A stretch of 64,000 bases of DNA from an uncultured Candidatus Entotheonella sp. (GTDB lineage: Bacteria; Tectomicrobia; Entotheonellia; Entotheonellales; Entotheonellaceae). The notes beneath the pieces are model-generated. The model was not told the DNA's origin and did not search any database. It worked only from the letters and a program-made list of their open reading frames with translations. Below are positions 8,979 to 17,931 of the stretch, one piece after another. The stretch is taken from NCBI GenBank assembly GCA_951828535.1, contig OX639990.1:669300-733299 (forward strand), in the 5' to 3' direction. Positions within the stretch are counted from its first letter, which is position 1. Each line of letters begins with the position of its first letter. Made by a program: the position numbers and the translations under genes.

Positions 8979-9884
8979 ATGATCCGGGGGCGCGATATTG
9001 TGAAGCATTTTGGCCCTACGACGGCCGTGGACGGCGTGACGTTCGACGTCATGAAAGGCGAGACCTACGGCCTGCTGGGGCCAAACGGCGCTGGCAAGAC
9101 CACCCTGATGCGCCTGCTGAGCGCCTTGTCGCCGCTGACCGCTGGCGAGCTTGTGGTGGCGGGGCTCAACGTCACCCGCCAGGGCCGCGCGGTGCGCGAG
9201 CGGCTCGGCGTGGTGACGCAACAGGACGGCCTCGACACCGATCTGACGGTACGGCAGAACCTGGAAATCTACGGTTACTTCTCGGGCCTGTCACGCCGCG
9301 AGTCCAGTCAGCGGGCCGTCGAGGTGCTGGCGTTCTTCGGCTTGAGCGACCGGGCCAACGACGATATCGACCACTTGTCCGGCGGCATGAAGCGTCGCCT
9401 GGCGATCGCCCGCGCTTTCTTGATGGCACCCGACGTCATCATCCTTGACGAGCCAACCACCGGATTGGACCCGCAGGGCCGCAACCTTGTCTGGGAGAAG
9501 CTGGCCGCCCTGAAGGCATCGGGTGTCACGATTCTGATGTCGACGCACTACATGGAGGAAGCAGCGGCCTTGTGCGACCGCATCGCCATCATGCACCTAG
9601 GCCGTATTCTGGACGAGGGCACACCGGAGGAATTGATCGAGCGGCATGCCAGCACCGAGGTGGCGCAACTGCGCATGGTGACGGAGGCGCGAGCCGAGGT
9701 CCGGGCCGCGCTGGCGGCGGCTGGATACGCTTGGCGCGAGGCGGGCGCCACGATCCACGTGCCGAGCCGCAACGGCCAGCGGCCGCAACTACCGCCGATG
9801 GATGGCGTACGCGTCACCTACCGCCCCGGCAACCTGGAGGATGTGTTTCTGGCGGTGGCGGGCAGGGGGCTCGGAGAAGAATGA
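8979..9884 (+). CDS. ABC-2 exporter ATP-binding protein (NodI/DrrA type)
   Basis: A 301-aa ATPase with Walker A GPNGAGKTT, Q-loop TQQDGLD, signature LSGGMKRRL, Walker B VIILDEPTTGLD and H-loop STHYMEE. The GPNGAGKTTLMRLL..LVVAGLNV spacing and about 60-residue C-terminal extension are those of drug, lipid or polysaccharide exporters. I prefer the ATG at 8979 (GGAG nine bases upstream); an in-frame TTG at 8931 would add 16 residues. It overlaps the permease start by ATGA. The substrate is unknown. The pair lies between two mobile elements, so horizontal gain is possible. Confidence 0.87.
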   Translation: MIRGRDIVKHFGPTTAVDGVTFDVMKGETYGLLGPNGAGKTTLMRLLSALSPLTAGELVVAGLNVTRQGRAVRERLGVVTQQDGLDTDLTVRQNLEIYGYFSGLSRRESSQRAVEVLAFFGLSDRANDDIDHLSGGMKRRLAIARAFLMAPDVIILDEPTTGLDPQGRNLVWEKLAALKASGVTILMSTHYMEEAAALCDRIAIMHLGRILDEGTPEELIERHASTEVAQLRMVTEARAEVRAALAAAGYAWREAGATIHVPSRNGQRPQLPPMDGVRVTYRPGNLEDVFLAVAGRGLGEE

Positions 9885-10672
9885 CGACGCAGGACACAAT
9901 AATCGTTGCCGGTGTTCGGTGGCGCAGCGTGCAAGCGTTGTGGCTGCGGCATGCTGTGGCGCTCAGGCGTATCTGGAAGGTCGCCACAACCTGGTACCTG
10001 ATCGAACCGGCAATCGGGCTGGCGGCGGTGGGATTTGGAATCGGTCGTCTCGTAGAGGAAGTCGAGGGCGGCATGCGGTATGCCGTTTTCGTAACCCCCG
10101 GCATCATCATAGCCTCGGCCATGATCCACGCCATTTTCGAGTGCTCCTGGGGGGTCTTTTACCGCATCACCGGCGGGTTTTACGAGACCGTGCTAACCGC
10201 GCCCGTCACCGTCACCGAGTTGGCCCTGGGCGACGTGGCATGGGCGACGACCCGCGCGGTACTGACGACGGTCTCGGTGGGTGCGGTGGCCGTGGTCTTC
10301 GGTTGGATCACGTCGCCATGGGCTGTCGGCATGCTGCTGGCGGCCATACTGGTTGGCATGGAGATCGGCGCTATCGGATTGATCTTCGCGGCGTTGTCAT
10401 CGAACACGCACACCCTCTCGCTGGTATTCACGGTGGTGGCAACGCCACTCTATTTTTTCAGCGGCTCATTTTTCCCGATCGCCGTGCTGCCCGATATTCT
10501 GGAGCCCCTGGCGTGGGTGCTGCCGTTGACGCCGGGCGTACACATCGCGCAGGGGTTCGCAAGAGGCCAACTGGCGCTGACGCACCTGTGGTCGGCGCTA
10601 TACATGATGGGCCTCACCGCCGTCATTCTGCCGATTGCGATTCGCCTACTGAAACGGCGTCTGGTGACGTGA
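9881..10672 (+). CDS. ABC-2 type exporter permease (NodJ-like)
   Basis: A 263-aa membrane protein with about six transmembrane segments of the ABC-2 family: YLIEPAIGLAAVGFGIG as the first helix, the FVTPGIIIASAMIHAIFE segment and the family-typical TPLYFFSGSFFPIAVLPDIL loop. The start ATG at 9881 shares bases with the stop of the ATPase gene and follows GGAGAA, so the two subunits are made together. It is the partner of the ATPase just upstream and resembles the second exporter at 38.5-40.2 kb in architecture. Confidence 0.88.
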   Translation: MTTQDTIIVAGVRWRSVQALWLRHAVALRRIWKVATTWYLIEPAIGLAAVGFGIGRLVEEVEGGMRYAVFVTPGIIIASAMIHAIFECSWGVFYRITGGFYETVLTAPVTVTELALGDVAWATTRAVLTTVSVGAVAVVFGWITSPWAVGMLLAAILVGMEIGAIGLIFAALSSNTHTLSLVFTVVATPLYFFSGSFFPIAVLPDILEPLAWVLPLTPGVHIAQGFARGQLALTHLWSALYMMGLTAVILPIAIRLLKRRLVT

Positions 10673-10892
10673 ACCGTTTGGTCTGACCCATCTGGCCCGG
10701 TAACAAACTGGCTGTCAATATAGTGCCAGATTGAACCTCGTTTCATTTAGCGACCCTTAAGCAAGACACCTCCGAACACCTCCAAATACCCCCCAAACAG
10801 ACCGTTTTCTGTTTCGCCTGGCCGTCTCAACAATTAGAATACCAACAACTCGTTAGCCCTGGACGCTGATGAATCACGGAGGAGGGACTTGC

Positions 10893-11490
10893 ATGGGAAG
10901 ACTGATCGGCTACGCCCGGGTGAGCACCAGCGACCAGGACTTGCAGCTGCAACTGGACGCTCTGAACGGGGCGGGGCGCGTCGATATTTTCAGGGACAAG
11001 GCCTCAGGAGCTCGTGCAAGCCGACCAGGCCTGGACAAGTGCATTGAAGCCCTCAAACCGGGGGACACGCTGGTGGTGTGGCCGGCTGGATCGCCTAGGG
11101 CGTTCGATGCCGCACCTGGTGAGCCTGGTGGAGGAGTTGCTGGGCAAGGACATCGGCTTCCGGTCGCTTCAGGATGGTACCATCGATACCACCACGGCCT
11201 CGGGCGAACTGATGTTCAATATCTTCTCAAGCTTGGCGCAGTTCGAGCGGCGACTTATCCAGGAGCGCACCCACGCCGGCTTGGCCGCTGCCCGGGCAAG
11301 GGGCCGTCTCGGCGGCCGCAAGCCGATCAGGGCCGACGACCCGCGAGTGGTGACTGCCAAGCGCCTGCACAAGGACCGCAGCCTGAGCATTGATCGGATC
11401 TGCAAGACGTTGGGGATTTCCAGGCCAACGTTCTACCGCTACTTGGCGCTGCCTGACGTCGCCGAAAGGAGCCCTGCACAAACATCCTAG
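10893..11490 (+). pseudogene. Tn3-type serine resolvase/invertase, frameshifted
   Basis: The frame starting at 10893 (AGGAGGG upstream) gives [17 protein letters not shown] with the catalytic Ser of the Tn3 resolvase family. It runs to VVW near 11083. The protein then continues one frame away as [39 protein letters not shown] and a C-terminal Hin-type helix-turn-helix (ICKTLGISRPTFYRYL). One extra C in TGGCCGG at about 11083-11087 explains the break. An intact enzyme would be about 198 aa. It is either a recent pseudogene or a sequencing error. No res sites were recognised in 10673-10892. Confidence 0.85.
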
Positions 11491-11660
11491 CGCAACTTTT
11501 CGTTCCAATGATTGTCACGGCCCGAGCTGTCTTGGTTCCCAAACAGTTGACGGACCTTGACCACCAAACTTGGCAAGAGACCGCGCGCCACATAATAAAA
11601 TAACAGCCCATACCCAAACGCCACGTTGGCAAAATTCGGATCACGATGCAGACATGCCGG
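11487..11660 (-). pseudogene. Possible C-terminal gene remnant
   Basis: On the minus strand an open stretch of about 57 codons ends at a TAG at 11489-11487. Its translation (for example RDPNFANVAFGYGLLFYYVA, then LPSLVVKVRQLFGN) looks like the C-terminus of a real protein but has no start and no recognised family. It overlaps the end of the resolvase. The remaining bases to 11828 include a run of ten G's at 11776-11786 and show no clear gene. Confidence 0.25.
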
Positions 11661-11828
11661 CCAACATCAGCCTGAAGAACGGCGTCGCGTTCAAGTCGGC
11701 CGAGCTGGATGCCATGGGGGCTGATCACTGCCTGGTATCAATACCTTAGCACCGGATGCCCTTAACAGGATGTTGAGGGGGGGGGGTGTATTGAGCAGGT
11801 GTGCAAAGAGCACAAGACGGGAGCGGTA

Positions 11829-12138
11829 ATGATCATTAGGCCAAGATTCACCGACTATCATGGGATTCACATACCCCAGAGTGAACTGGATTTCGCGATC
11901 CCATTTCTCAATGAAGACATCCCACTCTACGTTGACCCGTTTCTGATTTGGAAGTCGCCCTCACTTCAAGATAAGAGTCTTCACGGCGCTCTTGTGTCTG
12001 CATTCAATAACCTTGGGTATCTTGTAAAAAAGGGAAAGCGGGCTCAGGCAATCGAGCAACTCGTTGTCGCGTCTGAATGCGACGAGGTTGGCTTGGGCAA
12101 CTCCGCAAATCGTTCAGGTAAACGCATCGGTCTTAAAC
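11829..12138 (+). pseudogene. Hypothetical protein, N-terminal fragment cut by IS
   Basis: The frame begins MIIRPRFTDYHGIHIPQSEL with GGAG five bases before the ATG. It gives about 103 clean residues and then runs into the left end of the IS3-type element at 12139, stopping eight bases later. The matching C-terminal piece is at 13406-13577. Base composition is lower in GC than the neighbours, suggesting transfer. The function is unknown. Confidence 0.6.
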
Positions 12139-12201
12139 TGACCTAGCCCCTTGAATCCGGGCCACGGGGATGTAGAGTCCATTGTAGGGAGGATGGGCTC
12201 T

Positions 12202-12465
12202 ATGAAGCGCAGATTAACGGACCAGCAGATCATCGGTATGATCCGGGAGCAGGAGGCGGGGCTGAAGACTTCCGAGGTCTGCCGCAAATACGGCATCAGC
12301 GACGCCACCTTCTACAAGTACAAGGCCAAGTACGGGGGCATGAGCGTCTCCGATGCGAGGAGGCTGCGCGCCCTGGAGGCGGAAAACGCCAGGCTCAAGC
12401 GCCTTCTGGCCGATGCCATGCTCGACAATGCCGCTCTGAGGGATCTCACGACAAAAAACTTCTGA
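12202..12465 (+). CDS. IS3-family transposase OrfA
   Basis: An 87-aa helix-turn-helix protein: [20 protein letters not shown], then [21 protein letters not shown], and a leucine zipper ([20 protein letters not shown]). This is the standard OrfA of the IS407 group. Near its end is the slippery heptamer AAAAAAC (12453-12459) in the right phase (A AAA AAC) for -1 frameshifting into OrfB. A fused OrfAB transposase would result. Confidence 0.88.
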   Translation: MKRRLTDQQIIGMIREQEAGLKTSEVCRKYGISDATFYKYKAKYGGMSVSDARRLRALEAENARLKRLLADAMLDNAALRDLTTKNF

Positions 12466-12497
12466 CGCCCGACGCCAAGCGGGTAGCCGTTCGGCAG

Positions 12498-13376
12498 GTG
12501 ATGATGGTACACGGCTTGAGCGAGCGGCGGGCGTGTCAACTGGTTGGGCTGGATCGCTCCACGTTCCAGTATTACAAGAAGACGGGTACGGACGCAGTCC
12601 TGAGGGAGCGGCTCAAGGCGATGGCCGGCGAACGCCGCCGCTTCGGCTACCGGCGCCTGGGCATCCTGTTACAACGCGAGGGCTTCGTGGTTAATCACAA
12701 GAAGCTCTTTCGCCTTTACCGTGAAGAGGATCTGGCGGTGCGGCGCCGGCGGGGCCGCAAGCGGGCTTTGGGGACGCGCAGGCCCACAATCGTGCCGAGT
12801 CGCCCCAATGAACGCTGGAGCCTGGATTTCGTCTCTGACAGCCTTGCCGAAGGGCGAAAGTTCCGAGCCTTGTGCATCGTCGATGACTTCTCGCGCGAAG
12901 CGCTGGCCATCGTGGCGGACTTCTCGCTATCAGGCGTTCGAGTGGTACGAGAGTTGGACCGACTTGTCTCGGTGCGTGGCAGGCCTGTCCTGATTGTCTC
13001 GGACAACGGTACCGAGTTGACCAGTCACGCTGTTCTCAAGTGGTCGAGGGACACCCGGATCGACTGGCATTACATTGCGCCCGGCAAGCCGACGCAGAAT
13101 GCTTTTGTGGAGAGCTTCAACGGCCGGTTTCGGGACGAATGCCTGAACGAGCATCTGTTCAGCACGTTGTCTGAGGCGCGCCATCTGATTGAAGACTGGA
13201 GGCGGGACTACAACACTCTTCGGCCGCACAGCTCGTTAGGCGGCCTGTCGCCAAGCATCTACGCCGACCTCAGGCGCGTGCCTCGACCTGCCTTGGCTGA
13301 ACTGTATCAGGGCACTGGCGAGAAGGCTCGGATCGCAATGTCGAAAGAAGCAGCAACCATGAACAGACTCTACTGA
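12498..13376 (+). CDS. IS3-family transposase OrfB (DDE integrase core)
   Basis: The rve-type catalytic domain. The DDE triad is visible as [19 protein letters not shown] and [29 protein letters not shown] is the conserved tail. The frame is -1 relative to OrfA and continues upstream as [15 protein letters not shown], so the functional product is probably the frameshifted OrfAB fusion. A GTG at 12498 is only a nominal start. The frame is complete, so the element may still move. Confidence 0.88.
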   Translation: MMMVHGLSERRACQLVGLDRSTFQYYKKTGTDAVLRERLKAMAGERRRFGYRRLGILLQREGFVVNHKKLFRLYREEDLAVRRRRGRKRALGTRRPTIVPSRPNERWSLDFVSDSLAEGRKFRALCIVDDFSREALAIVADFSLSGVRVVRELDRLVSVRGRPVLIVSDNGTELTSHAVLKWSRDTRIDWHYIAPGKPTQNAFVESFNGRFRDECLNEHLFSTLSEARHLIEDWRRDYNTLRPHSSLGGLSPSIYADLRRVPRPALAELYQGTGEKARIAMSKEAATMNRLY

Positions 13377-13405
13377 CCGGTGGCGGGAATCAGGGGGCAG
13401 GGTCA

Positions 13406-13577
13406 GGCAAATATTTGGACTTACTTGATGATGATGATCTGCCACAAAACAGCGACGCTATTCTTGTGATGGTTCAGTACGAAAGAGCGCTCAAGGCATT
13501 CGAAAAGCGGTACTCGGAATCTCCTGGCTTCGGTATGGATCCTATTTGGCACACCGAAGAAAGACTCAAGGAGTGAG
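13406..13577 (+). pseudogene. Hypothetical protein, C-terminal fragment beyond the IS
   Basis: Immediately after the IS an open frame gives KYLDLLDDDDLPQNSDAI and ends HTEERLKE at a TGA (13575-13577), with no start codon of its own. Its strand and style fit the gene broken at 12138. Because no target duplication is present and the two pieces do not overlap, an internal part of the gene may be missing. Confidence 0.45.
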
Positions 13578-14100
13578 ATGAAGTGTATGACGCCCGACCA
13601 CGCTAGTGTTGACCTGCGTGGCAGAATCCATCGACAGGCCGTGGTACTGACGGATAGCCGTACGGATGGATCACCTTTGGCACCGCCACCTCGTGGTTCT
13701 GCGATAGGTGTTGAAGTTGTGCGCCTGGACTGGGGTAAGCATCACGAAGCGCTTCTCAGTAGACCGCTTGGTCTTTGGCATGCCTCTCTCCTGCACGGAG
13801 TGTCAACGAGATGGGAGACACCTTTGATAATGCCCACGGCAACGGGGGGACAATGGCACCCATCATGCCCGCGTCGATCAGACACGTTGCCCGTTCTGCT
13901 TGACGTTTCGCTAGCCGGCACCTGACAAGTCACAGGGACCACTGCCTCCACGTCCGTCAAATATACCGGCTTGAAATTTCTCTGAAAGGACTTGCCACTA
14001 ACTTCCGATAAGCGGCATTCTGTCAACTTTGGGAACCGCTCCGGTGACCCCTGTGCCGAAATTGGCATTCTGTGACGGCTATGTTGTTGCTGGGCCTACC
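13578..14100. other. Intergenic/degenerate stretch without a supported gene
   Basis: Short frames exist on both strands but none has a recognisable product. On the minus strand ATG at 13780 with GGAGAGGC upstream gives a 36-codon frame (MPKTKRSTEKRFVMLTPVQ...) that may be the start of a decayed gene. The stretch separates the mobile region from the alcohol dehydrogenase. Confidence 0.4.
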
Positions 14101-15204
14101 TCACCCGTCCATCGTGATAATGGCACGTCCGACAATGTCCCCGCGGTTGAGGGTGGCGTAGGCTTCGTCCACCTGGTCGAGGGTATAGTGGCGCGTGATG
14201 GGCTGCGAGACGCTCAACTGGCCGCGCGCCGCCATGGTAATAACCTCCGGCAGATCGGTGCGCACGCGGCTGCCGTACGAACCCAGCACCTGGATGCCGC
14301 GCCGTACCAGCCGGGTGATCTCGATAGCCGCCGTGGTGGTGCCGGGCGCGACGCCGATAATCACCGTGCGCCCGCCGTCGCGAGTCATCATGAAGGCATT
14401 TTGCACGGTTTCGGGGCGTCCGAGAACCTCGATGGCGATATCGACCCCCTGGCCGTCGGTAAGGGCTGCCACGCCGGCAACCGCATCCTCTTCCGCAGCG
14501 TTCACCGTGTGCGTGGCGCCGAGGCCGCGCGCTGCTTCCAGCTTGTCGTCCCGGATGTCCACGGCGATGATCTGTCCGGCGCCGAAAGCGCGGGCGATCT
14601 GGATGACGTTGGAACCCACGCCGCCGGCACCCACCACGGCCACGGTGTCGCGCGGTTGCACTTGCGCCTGGTTCTTGACGGCGCCGTAGGCCGTCATCAT
14701 GGCGCAGCCGATGATGCAGGCGTCGGACAATGCTACGCCGGCGGGCGCTGCAAACACACCGGTAGCGGGCACCACGGCGTATTCCGCCAGGCCGCCCATG
14801 CTGTACATCGCCAGCTTGGAGCCGTCGGGCCGCTGCAGGCGGCTCTCGCCGTCGTAGAGGACGCCCTGCAAGCGATTCATGGCGAAGAAGGTGGAGCACA
14901 GTTCGTCGCGGCCGCGCGCGCAGTAGTCGCAGAAGCCGCACGGCATGATGAAGCCGCACACCACGGGATCGCCCGGGCGCACGGTCGAGACGTCGGCGGC
15001 TACTTCTTCGACGATGCCGGATACCTCATGGCCCAGCACGCACGGCATGGGGAAATTGACCTCGCCCTTGACGACGTGCAGGTCCGTATGACAGACACCA
15101 CAGGCCGCGACGCGCACCAGCACCTCGCCGGCCTTGGGCTGCGGGCGGGGAATGTCTTCGATTTGCAGGCGCCCGCCCACTTCCGAAAGGACGGTAGCTT
15201 TCAT
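14101..15204 (-). CDS. Zinc-dependent medium-chain alcohol dehydrogenase
   Basis: A 367-aa MDR-family NAD(P)-dependent dehydrogenase. The catalytic zinc site is GVCHTDLH (Cys) with GHEVSG (His-Glu); the structural zinc site is CGFCDYCARGRDELC with four Cys. The Rossmann motif is VVGAGGVGSN, followed by DIRDDKLEAA, whose Asp suggests NAD rather than NADP. Length is normal. It starts 47 bases from the end of the amidase gene on the same strand. The real substrate is open: primary alcohols, or aldehydes and acyl-CoA ring intermediates as in related 6-hydroxycyclohexene-type enzymes. Confidence 0.9.
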   Translation of the reverse strand: MKATVLSEVGGRLQIEDIPRPQPKAGEVLVRVAACGVCHTDLHVVKGEVNFPMPCVLGHEVSGIVEEVAADVSTVRPGDPVVCGFIMPCGFCDYCARGRDELCSTFFAMNRLQGVLYDGESRLQRPDGSKLAMYSMGGLAEYAVVPATGVFAAPAGVALSDACIIGCAMMTAYGAVKNQAQVQPRDTVAVVGAGGVGSNVIQIARAFGAGQIIAVDIRDDKLEAARGLGATHTVNAAEEDAVAGVAALTDGQGVDIAIEVLGRPETVQNAFMMTRDGGRTVIIGVAPGTTTAAIEITRLVRRGIQVLGSYGSRVRTDLPEVITMAARGQLSVSQPITRHYTLDQVDEAYATLNRGDIVGRAIITMDG

Positions 15205-15250
15205 ATTTTAGTATTCCCTTTCTGACTGTCGATGATGCTCTGTCCGTCAA

Positions 15251-16684
15251 TTACCGCTCGGCCCACTGCAAGTCAGGAGTCCGCTGGTGCCAGTCGGTAG
15301 CCTGCTCGAATGCTTGGCCGACGCGCAGCACCATGGCCTCATCGCGCGGCTTGCCGTGGATCATGAGGCCGATAGGCAGCCCTTCGCTGGTGAAGCCGCA
15401 GGGCACAGTGAGGGCACAGAGACCGAGCACGTTGGCCACGCGGGTGTTGCGCGAGTAGCGCAGGTTGAATGGCGTGTAGGCGTCCAGCGAGGCATCCACC
15501 TCGCCCAGCGGCGCGGTGGGGATCATCGTGGTTGGAGCGAGAAATACGTCAATGTCCTGCAGGGCGCGGGCGATGTTGGCCTGCAGGGTGGTGCAGGCGT
15601 GCAGGGCGCGCAGGTAATCAGCGGCAGAGAAGTCTTTGGCCGGCAGAATGCGGTAGGCGACGACCGGATCGTATTCCTCGAAGCGCTCGCCCATGCGCTG
15701 CAAGTGGGCGAAGTAGGCCTCGGTGGCACTGATGATGCCGCTCTGATTGGCTTCTTGGGCGGCATCGGCTTCGGGTAACGGTCGGCTATCCACGTGTGCG
15801 CCCTGATGGGCAAACACCTCGCCGCAAGCACGCACGGCGCTGGTGATTTCGGGGTCGGTGTCGTCCCAGAAGGCGTTCTCGGCAAAGGCGACGCGCAGGC
15901 CACGCACCCCGTCGTGAAGGCCGGACAGGACGTTCTGGGGCGGGGCGCCGCGGGTGGTGGAATCGCAGGGGTCCGGACCACGCATGGCCTGATAGAGAAA
16001 CGCGGCGTCTTCTACCGAGCGCACCAGCGGGCCAACAGAATCCAGCGTCCAGCTCAAGGGAAACACGCCGTGGCGGCTAACCTGGCCAACGGTTGTCTTG
16101 AGGCCAACGGTACCGCACAGGGCCGCCGGAATGCGCACGGAGCCGCCGGTGTCGGTGCCCAAGGCAGCGGGCACGAGACCCGCCCCCACGGCAACCCCTG
16201 AGCCGCTACTGGAGCCGCCGGGGACGTGGTGGGTCGCGTGCCAGGGGTTGTGCGGCGTGCCGTGATCGCGGTTGACACCGGGCGCGCCGAGCGCGAACTG
16301 CACCGTATGGGTTTTGCCCAGCAGCACCATGCCGGCCTGGTTGAGACGGCGCACCACGGTGGCGTCGGTGTCGGCGATGGCGTTTTCCAGCAAGGGCGAT
16401 CCGGCGGTAGTAGGCAGGCCCTGCACGTCGATGATGTCCTTGGCGGCGTACGGAATCCCATGCAGCGATCCGGTGTCCCGCCCGGCCCGCAGCGCCAGCT
16501 CGGCGGCCTGGGCGCCTGCGACAGCACGTTCGCGCGATACCAACCGGAAAGCCTGCAGGCGGTCATCGAGCGCCTCGATGCGGTCGAGAAGATGTTCCAT
16601 CAACTCGACGGGCGACAACTGGCCGCTGTGAATTTGTTCCGATAACTGACGGATTGTCTGCCAATGCAAGGGTGCTGCTGCCAT
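15251..16684 (-). CDS. Amidase signature family enzyme
   Basis: A 477-aa amidase. The Ser-cisSer-Lys triad is visible as Lys in YAAKDIID, the Gly/Ser-rich GGSSSGSGVAVGAG, and the nucleophile in GTDTGGSVRIPAA. It resembles the A subunit of the amidotransferase, but no gatB/gatC genes adjoin, so a stand-alone amide hydrolase is more likely. The ATG at 16684 follows GGAAAGG; an ATG 15 bases upstream is less well placed. It lies upstream of the alcohol dehydrogenase gene and is probably co-transcribed. Confidence 0.88.
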   Translation of the reverse strand: MAAAPLHWQTIRQLSEQIHSGQLSPVELMEHLLDRIEALDDRLQAFRLVSRERAVAGAQAAELALRAGRDTGSLHGIPYAAKDIIDVQGLPTTAGSPLLENAIADTDATVVRRLNQAGMVLLGKTHTVQFALGAPGVNRDHGTPHNPWHATHHVPGGSSSGSGVAVGAGLVPAALGTDTGGSVRIPAALCGTVGLKTTVGQVSRHGVFPLSWTLDSVGPLVRSVEDAAFLYQAMRGPDPCDSTTRGAPPQNVLSGLHDGVRGLRVAFAENAFWDDTDPEITSAVRACGEVFAHQGAHVDSRPLPEADAAQEANQSGIISATEAYFAHLQRMGERFEEYDPVVAYRILPAKDFSAADYLRALHACTTLQANIARALQDIDVFLAPTTMIPTAPLGEVDASLDAYTPFNLRYSRNTRVANVLGLCALTVPCGFTSEGLPIGLMIHGKPRDEAMVLRVGQAFEQATDWHQRTPDLQWAER

Positions 16685-16834
16685 ATGGGACCTTTCCATT
16701 GGGTTGTTCGGGGGCCGGGGAGATTTGGGTGCGGGGATCAGGTCGGCGTATTCTATGGAAGCGGACGGGGAGGGTCAAGGCAGTGTATGTTACGGTGGAG
16801 TCCGGCAGCCTTGAATTGTTACGGCAAGAGTTAG

Positions 16835-16877
16835 AGGCGATTTCAGCTATCCGCCAATCTGTGTTCTGAAATCGCCT
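16835..16877. promoter_or_regulatory. Perfect 12-bp inverted repeat before the ZnuA-like operon
   Basis: AGGCGATTTCAG (16835-16846) and CTGAAATCGCCT (16866-16877) are exact complements separated by 19 bases, and the second arm ends 26 bases before the ATG of the binding-protein gene. It could act as an operator or as a leader hairpin. It does not look like a terminator, because no T-run follows. It does not match a Zur box that I know. Confidence 0.5.
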
Positions 16878-16903
16878 AACAACGAAGCCAATGGGGGTTC
16901 AGG

Positions 16904-17800
16904 ATGTCTCTGAAGCGTTCAGGGATGCTCGCATGGCTGGGGATCGGCCTCATCTTGATGGCGTGGACGGAAAGCCAGGCGCAGCCGGCGGTGTACGTCG
17001 TGAACTATCCGCTGCATTATTTTGCCGAGCGCATCGGTGCCGAACAGGTGCACGTTGTGTTCCCGGCTCCGGCTGGCGAGGACCCGGCCTTCTGGAAACC
17101 GCATGTGGAAACGATTGCCGCCTTTCAGGCGGCGGATTTGATCCTCATCAACGGCGCCGGCTACGCCAAGTGGCTGAAAACCGCCTCGCTGCCGAAGTCG
17201 AAAATGATCGATACGTCCAGGCGTTTCAAGGCAGACTACATTGAGATTCAAGACGCAGGTACACACAGCCACGGTCCGACCGGGGAGCACTCGCACGCCG
17301 GCACGGCGTTTACCACCTGGCTCGACTTCCGCCAAGCCGCACAACAGGCCGAGGCGGTCACGGAGGGGTTGAGCCGCTTGCTCCCGGAGCATAAGGACAC
17401 GTTCGAGCAGCGATACGCCGAGCTCGAACAGGACCTGCTGGCTCTGGATGAGCGCCTCGAAGCGATTGTGGCCCGGCAGCGCGCCCGGCCTTTGCTGGCC
17501 TCCCACCCGATATATCAATACCTGGCCAAGCGCTACGGCTTGAATCTTCAAAGTGTCTTGTGGGAGCCCGAGGTAATGCCGAACGACGAGCAGTGGGATG
17601 GCTTGCAATCCATTCTGGAAACGCATGCGGCTGCCTGGATGTTGTGGGAGGGTAGTCCCTTGCCGGCCTCTGCGGCCAAACTCCAAGCTCTCGGAGCCGG
17701 GAGTCTGGTCTTCGATCCCTGTGGAAATACCCCTGAGCAAGGCGATTTCCTGAGCGTCATGCAGCAGAACGTGGCGCGTCTCCAGCAAGCGTTCCAATAG
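16904..17800 (+). CDS. Metal-binding ZnuA-like periplasmic protein
   Basis: A 298-aa cluster-9 (ZnuA/TroA) binding protein. Signal peptide to about residue 26 (ESQAQ). The fold is recognised by VVNYPLHYFAERIG, KPHVETIAAFQAADLILING, a His-rich loop at about 120-134 (HSHGPTGEHSHAG), LLASHPIYQYLAKRYGL and WEGSPL. The first His of the usual HxxEP motif is shifted to KPHVET, so metal preference is unclear. It heads a five-gene operon that lacks a ZnuB-type permease and instead ends in a LolD/FtsX-type pair, which is unusual for this family. Confidence 0.85.
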   Translation: MSLKRSGMLAWLGIGLILMAWTESQAQPAVYVVNYPLHYFAERIGAEQVHVVFPAPAGEDPAFWKPHVETIAAFQAADLILINGAGYAKWLKTASLPKSKMIDTSRRFKADYIEIQDAGTHSHGPTGEHSHAGTAFTTWLDFRQAAQQAEAVTEGLSRLLPEHKDTFEQRYAELEQDLLALDERLEAIVARQRARPLLASHPIYQYLAKRYGLNLQSVLWEPEVMPNDEQWDGLQSILETHAAAWMLWEGSPLPASAAKLQALGAGSLVFDPCGNTPEQGDFLSVMQQNVARLQQAFQ

Positions 17801-17931
17801 CGTAGGCGGCGGTTCGCCGCCCGGTCTCTCATTGACGAGGGGCGGTTGCCACGAGTAACTTAACGCTGCGAACTTGGCTACCGCATGCTCAGGTGTTGAA
17901 TGGGGGCTCGATTCAGGGAGGACGAAAACAG

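Larger units (their letters stand above)
12139..13405 (+). mobile_element. IS3-family element (IS407-like), 1267 bp
   Basis: The ends TGACCTAGCCCCTTGAATCC (left) and TGACCCTGCCCCCTGATTCC (right, reverse complement) form imperfect inverted repeats around a two-frame transposase. No target duplication is visible: the left flank ends TTAAAC and the right flank begins GGCAAA. This suggests deletion or recombination after insertion. The coding capacity appears intact. Confidence 0.85.

Noticed and set aside
10893-11490. Programmed frameshifting in the resolvase
   Set aside because: There is no slippery heptamer at the break, only one extra C; resolvases of this family are not known to use frameshifting.
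13578-13925. A 115-codon plus-strand frame after the broken hypothetical gene
   Set aside because: It starts at the end of the fragment, has no RBS and no recognisable protein features.
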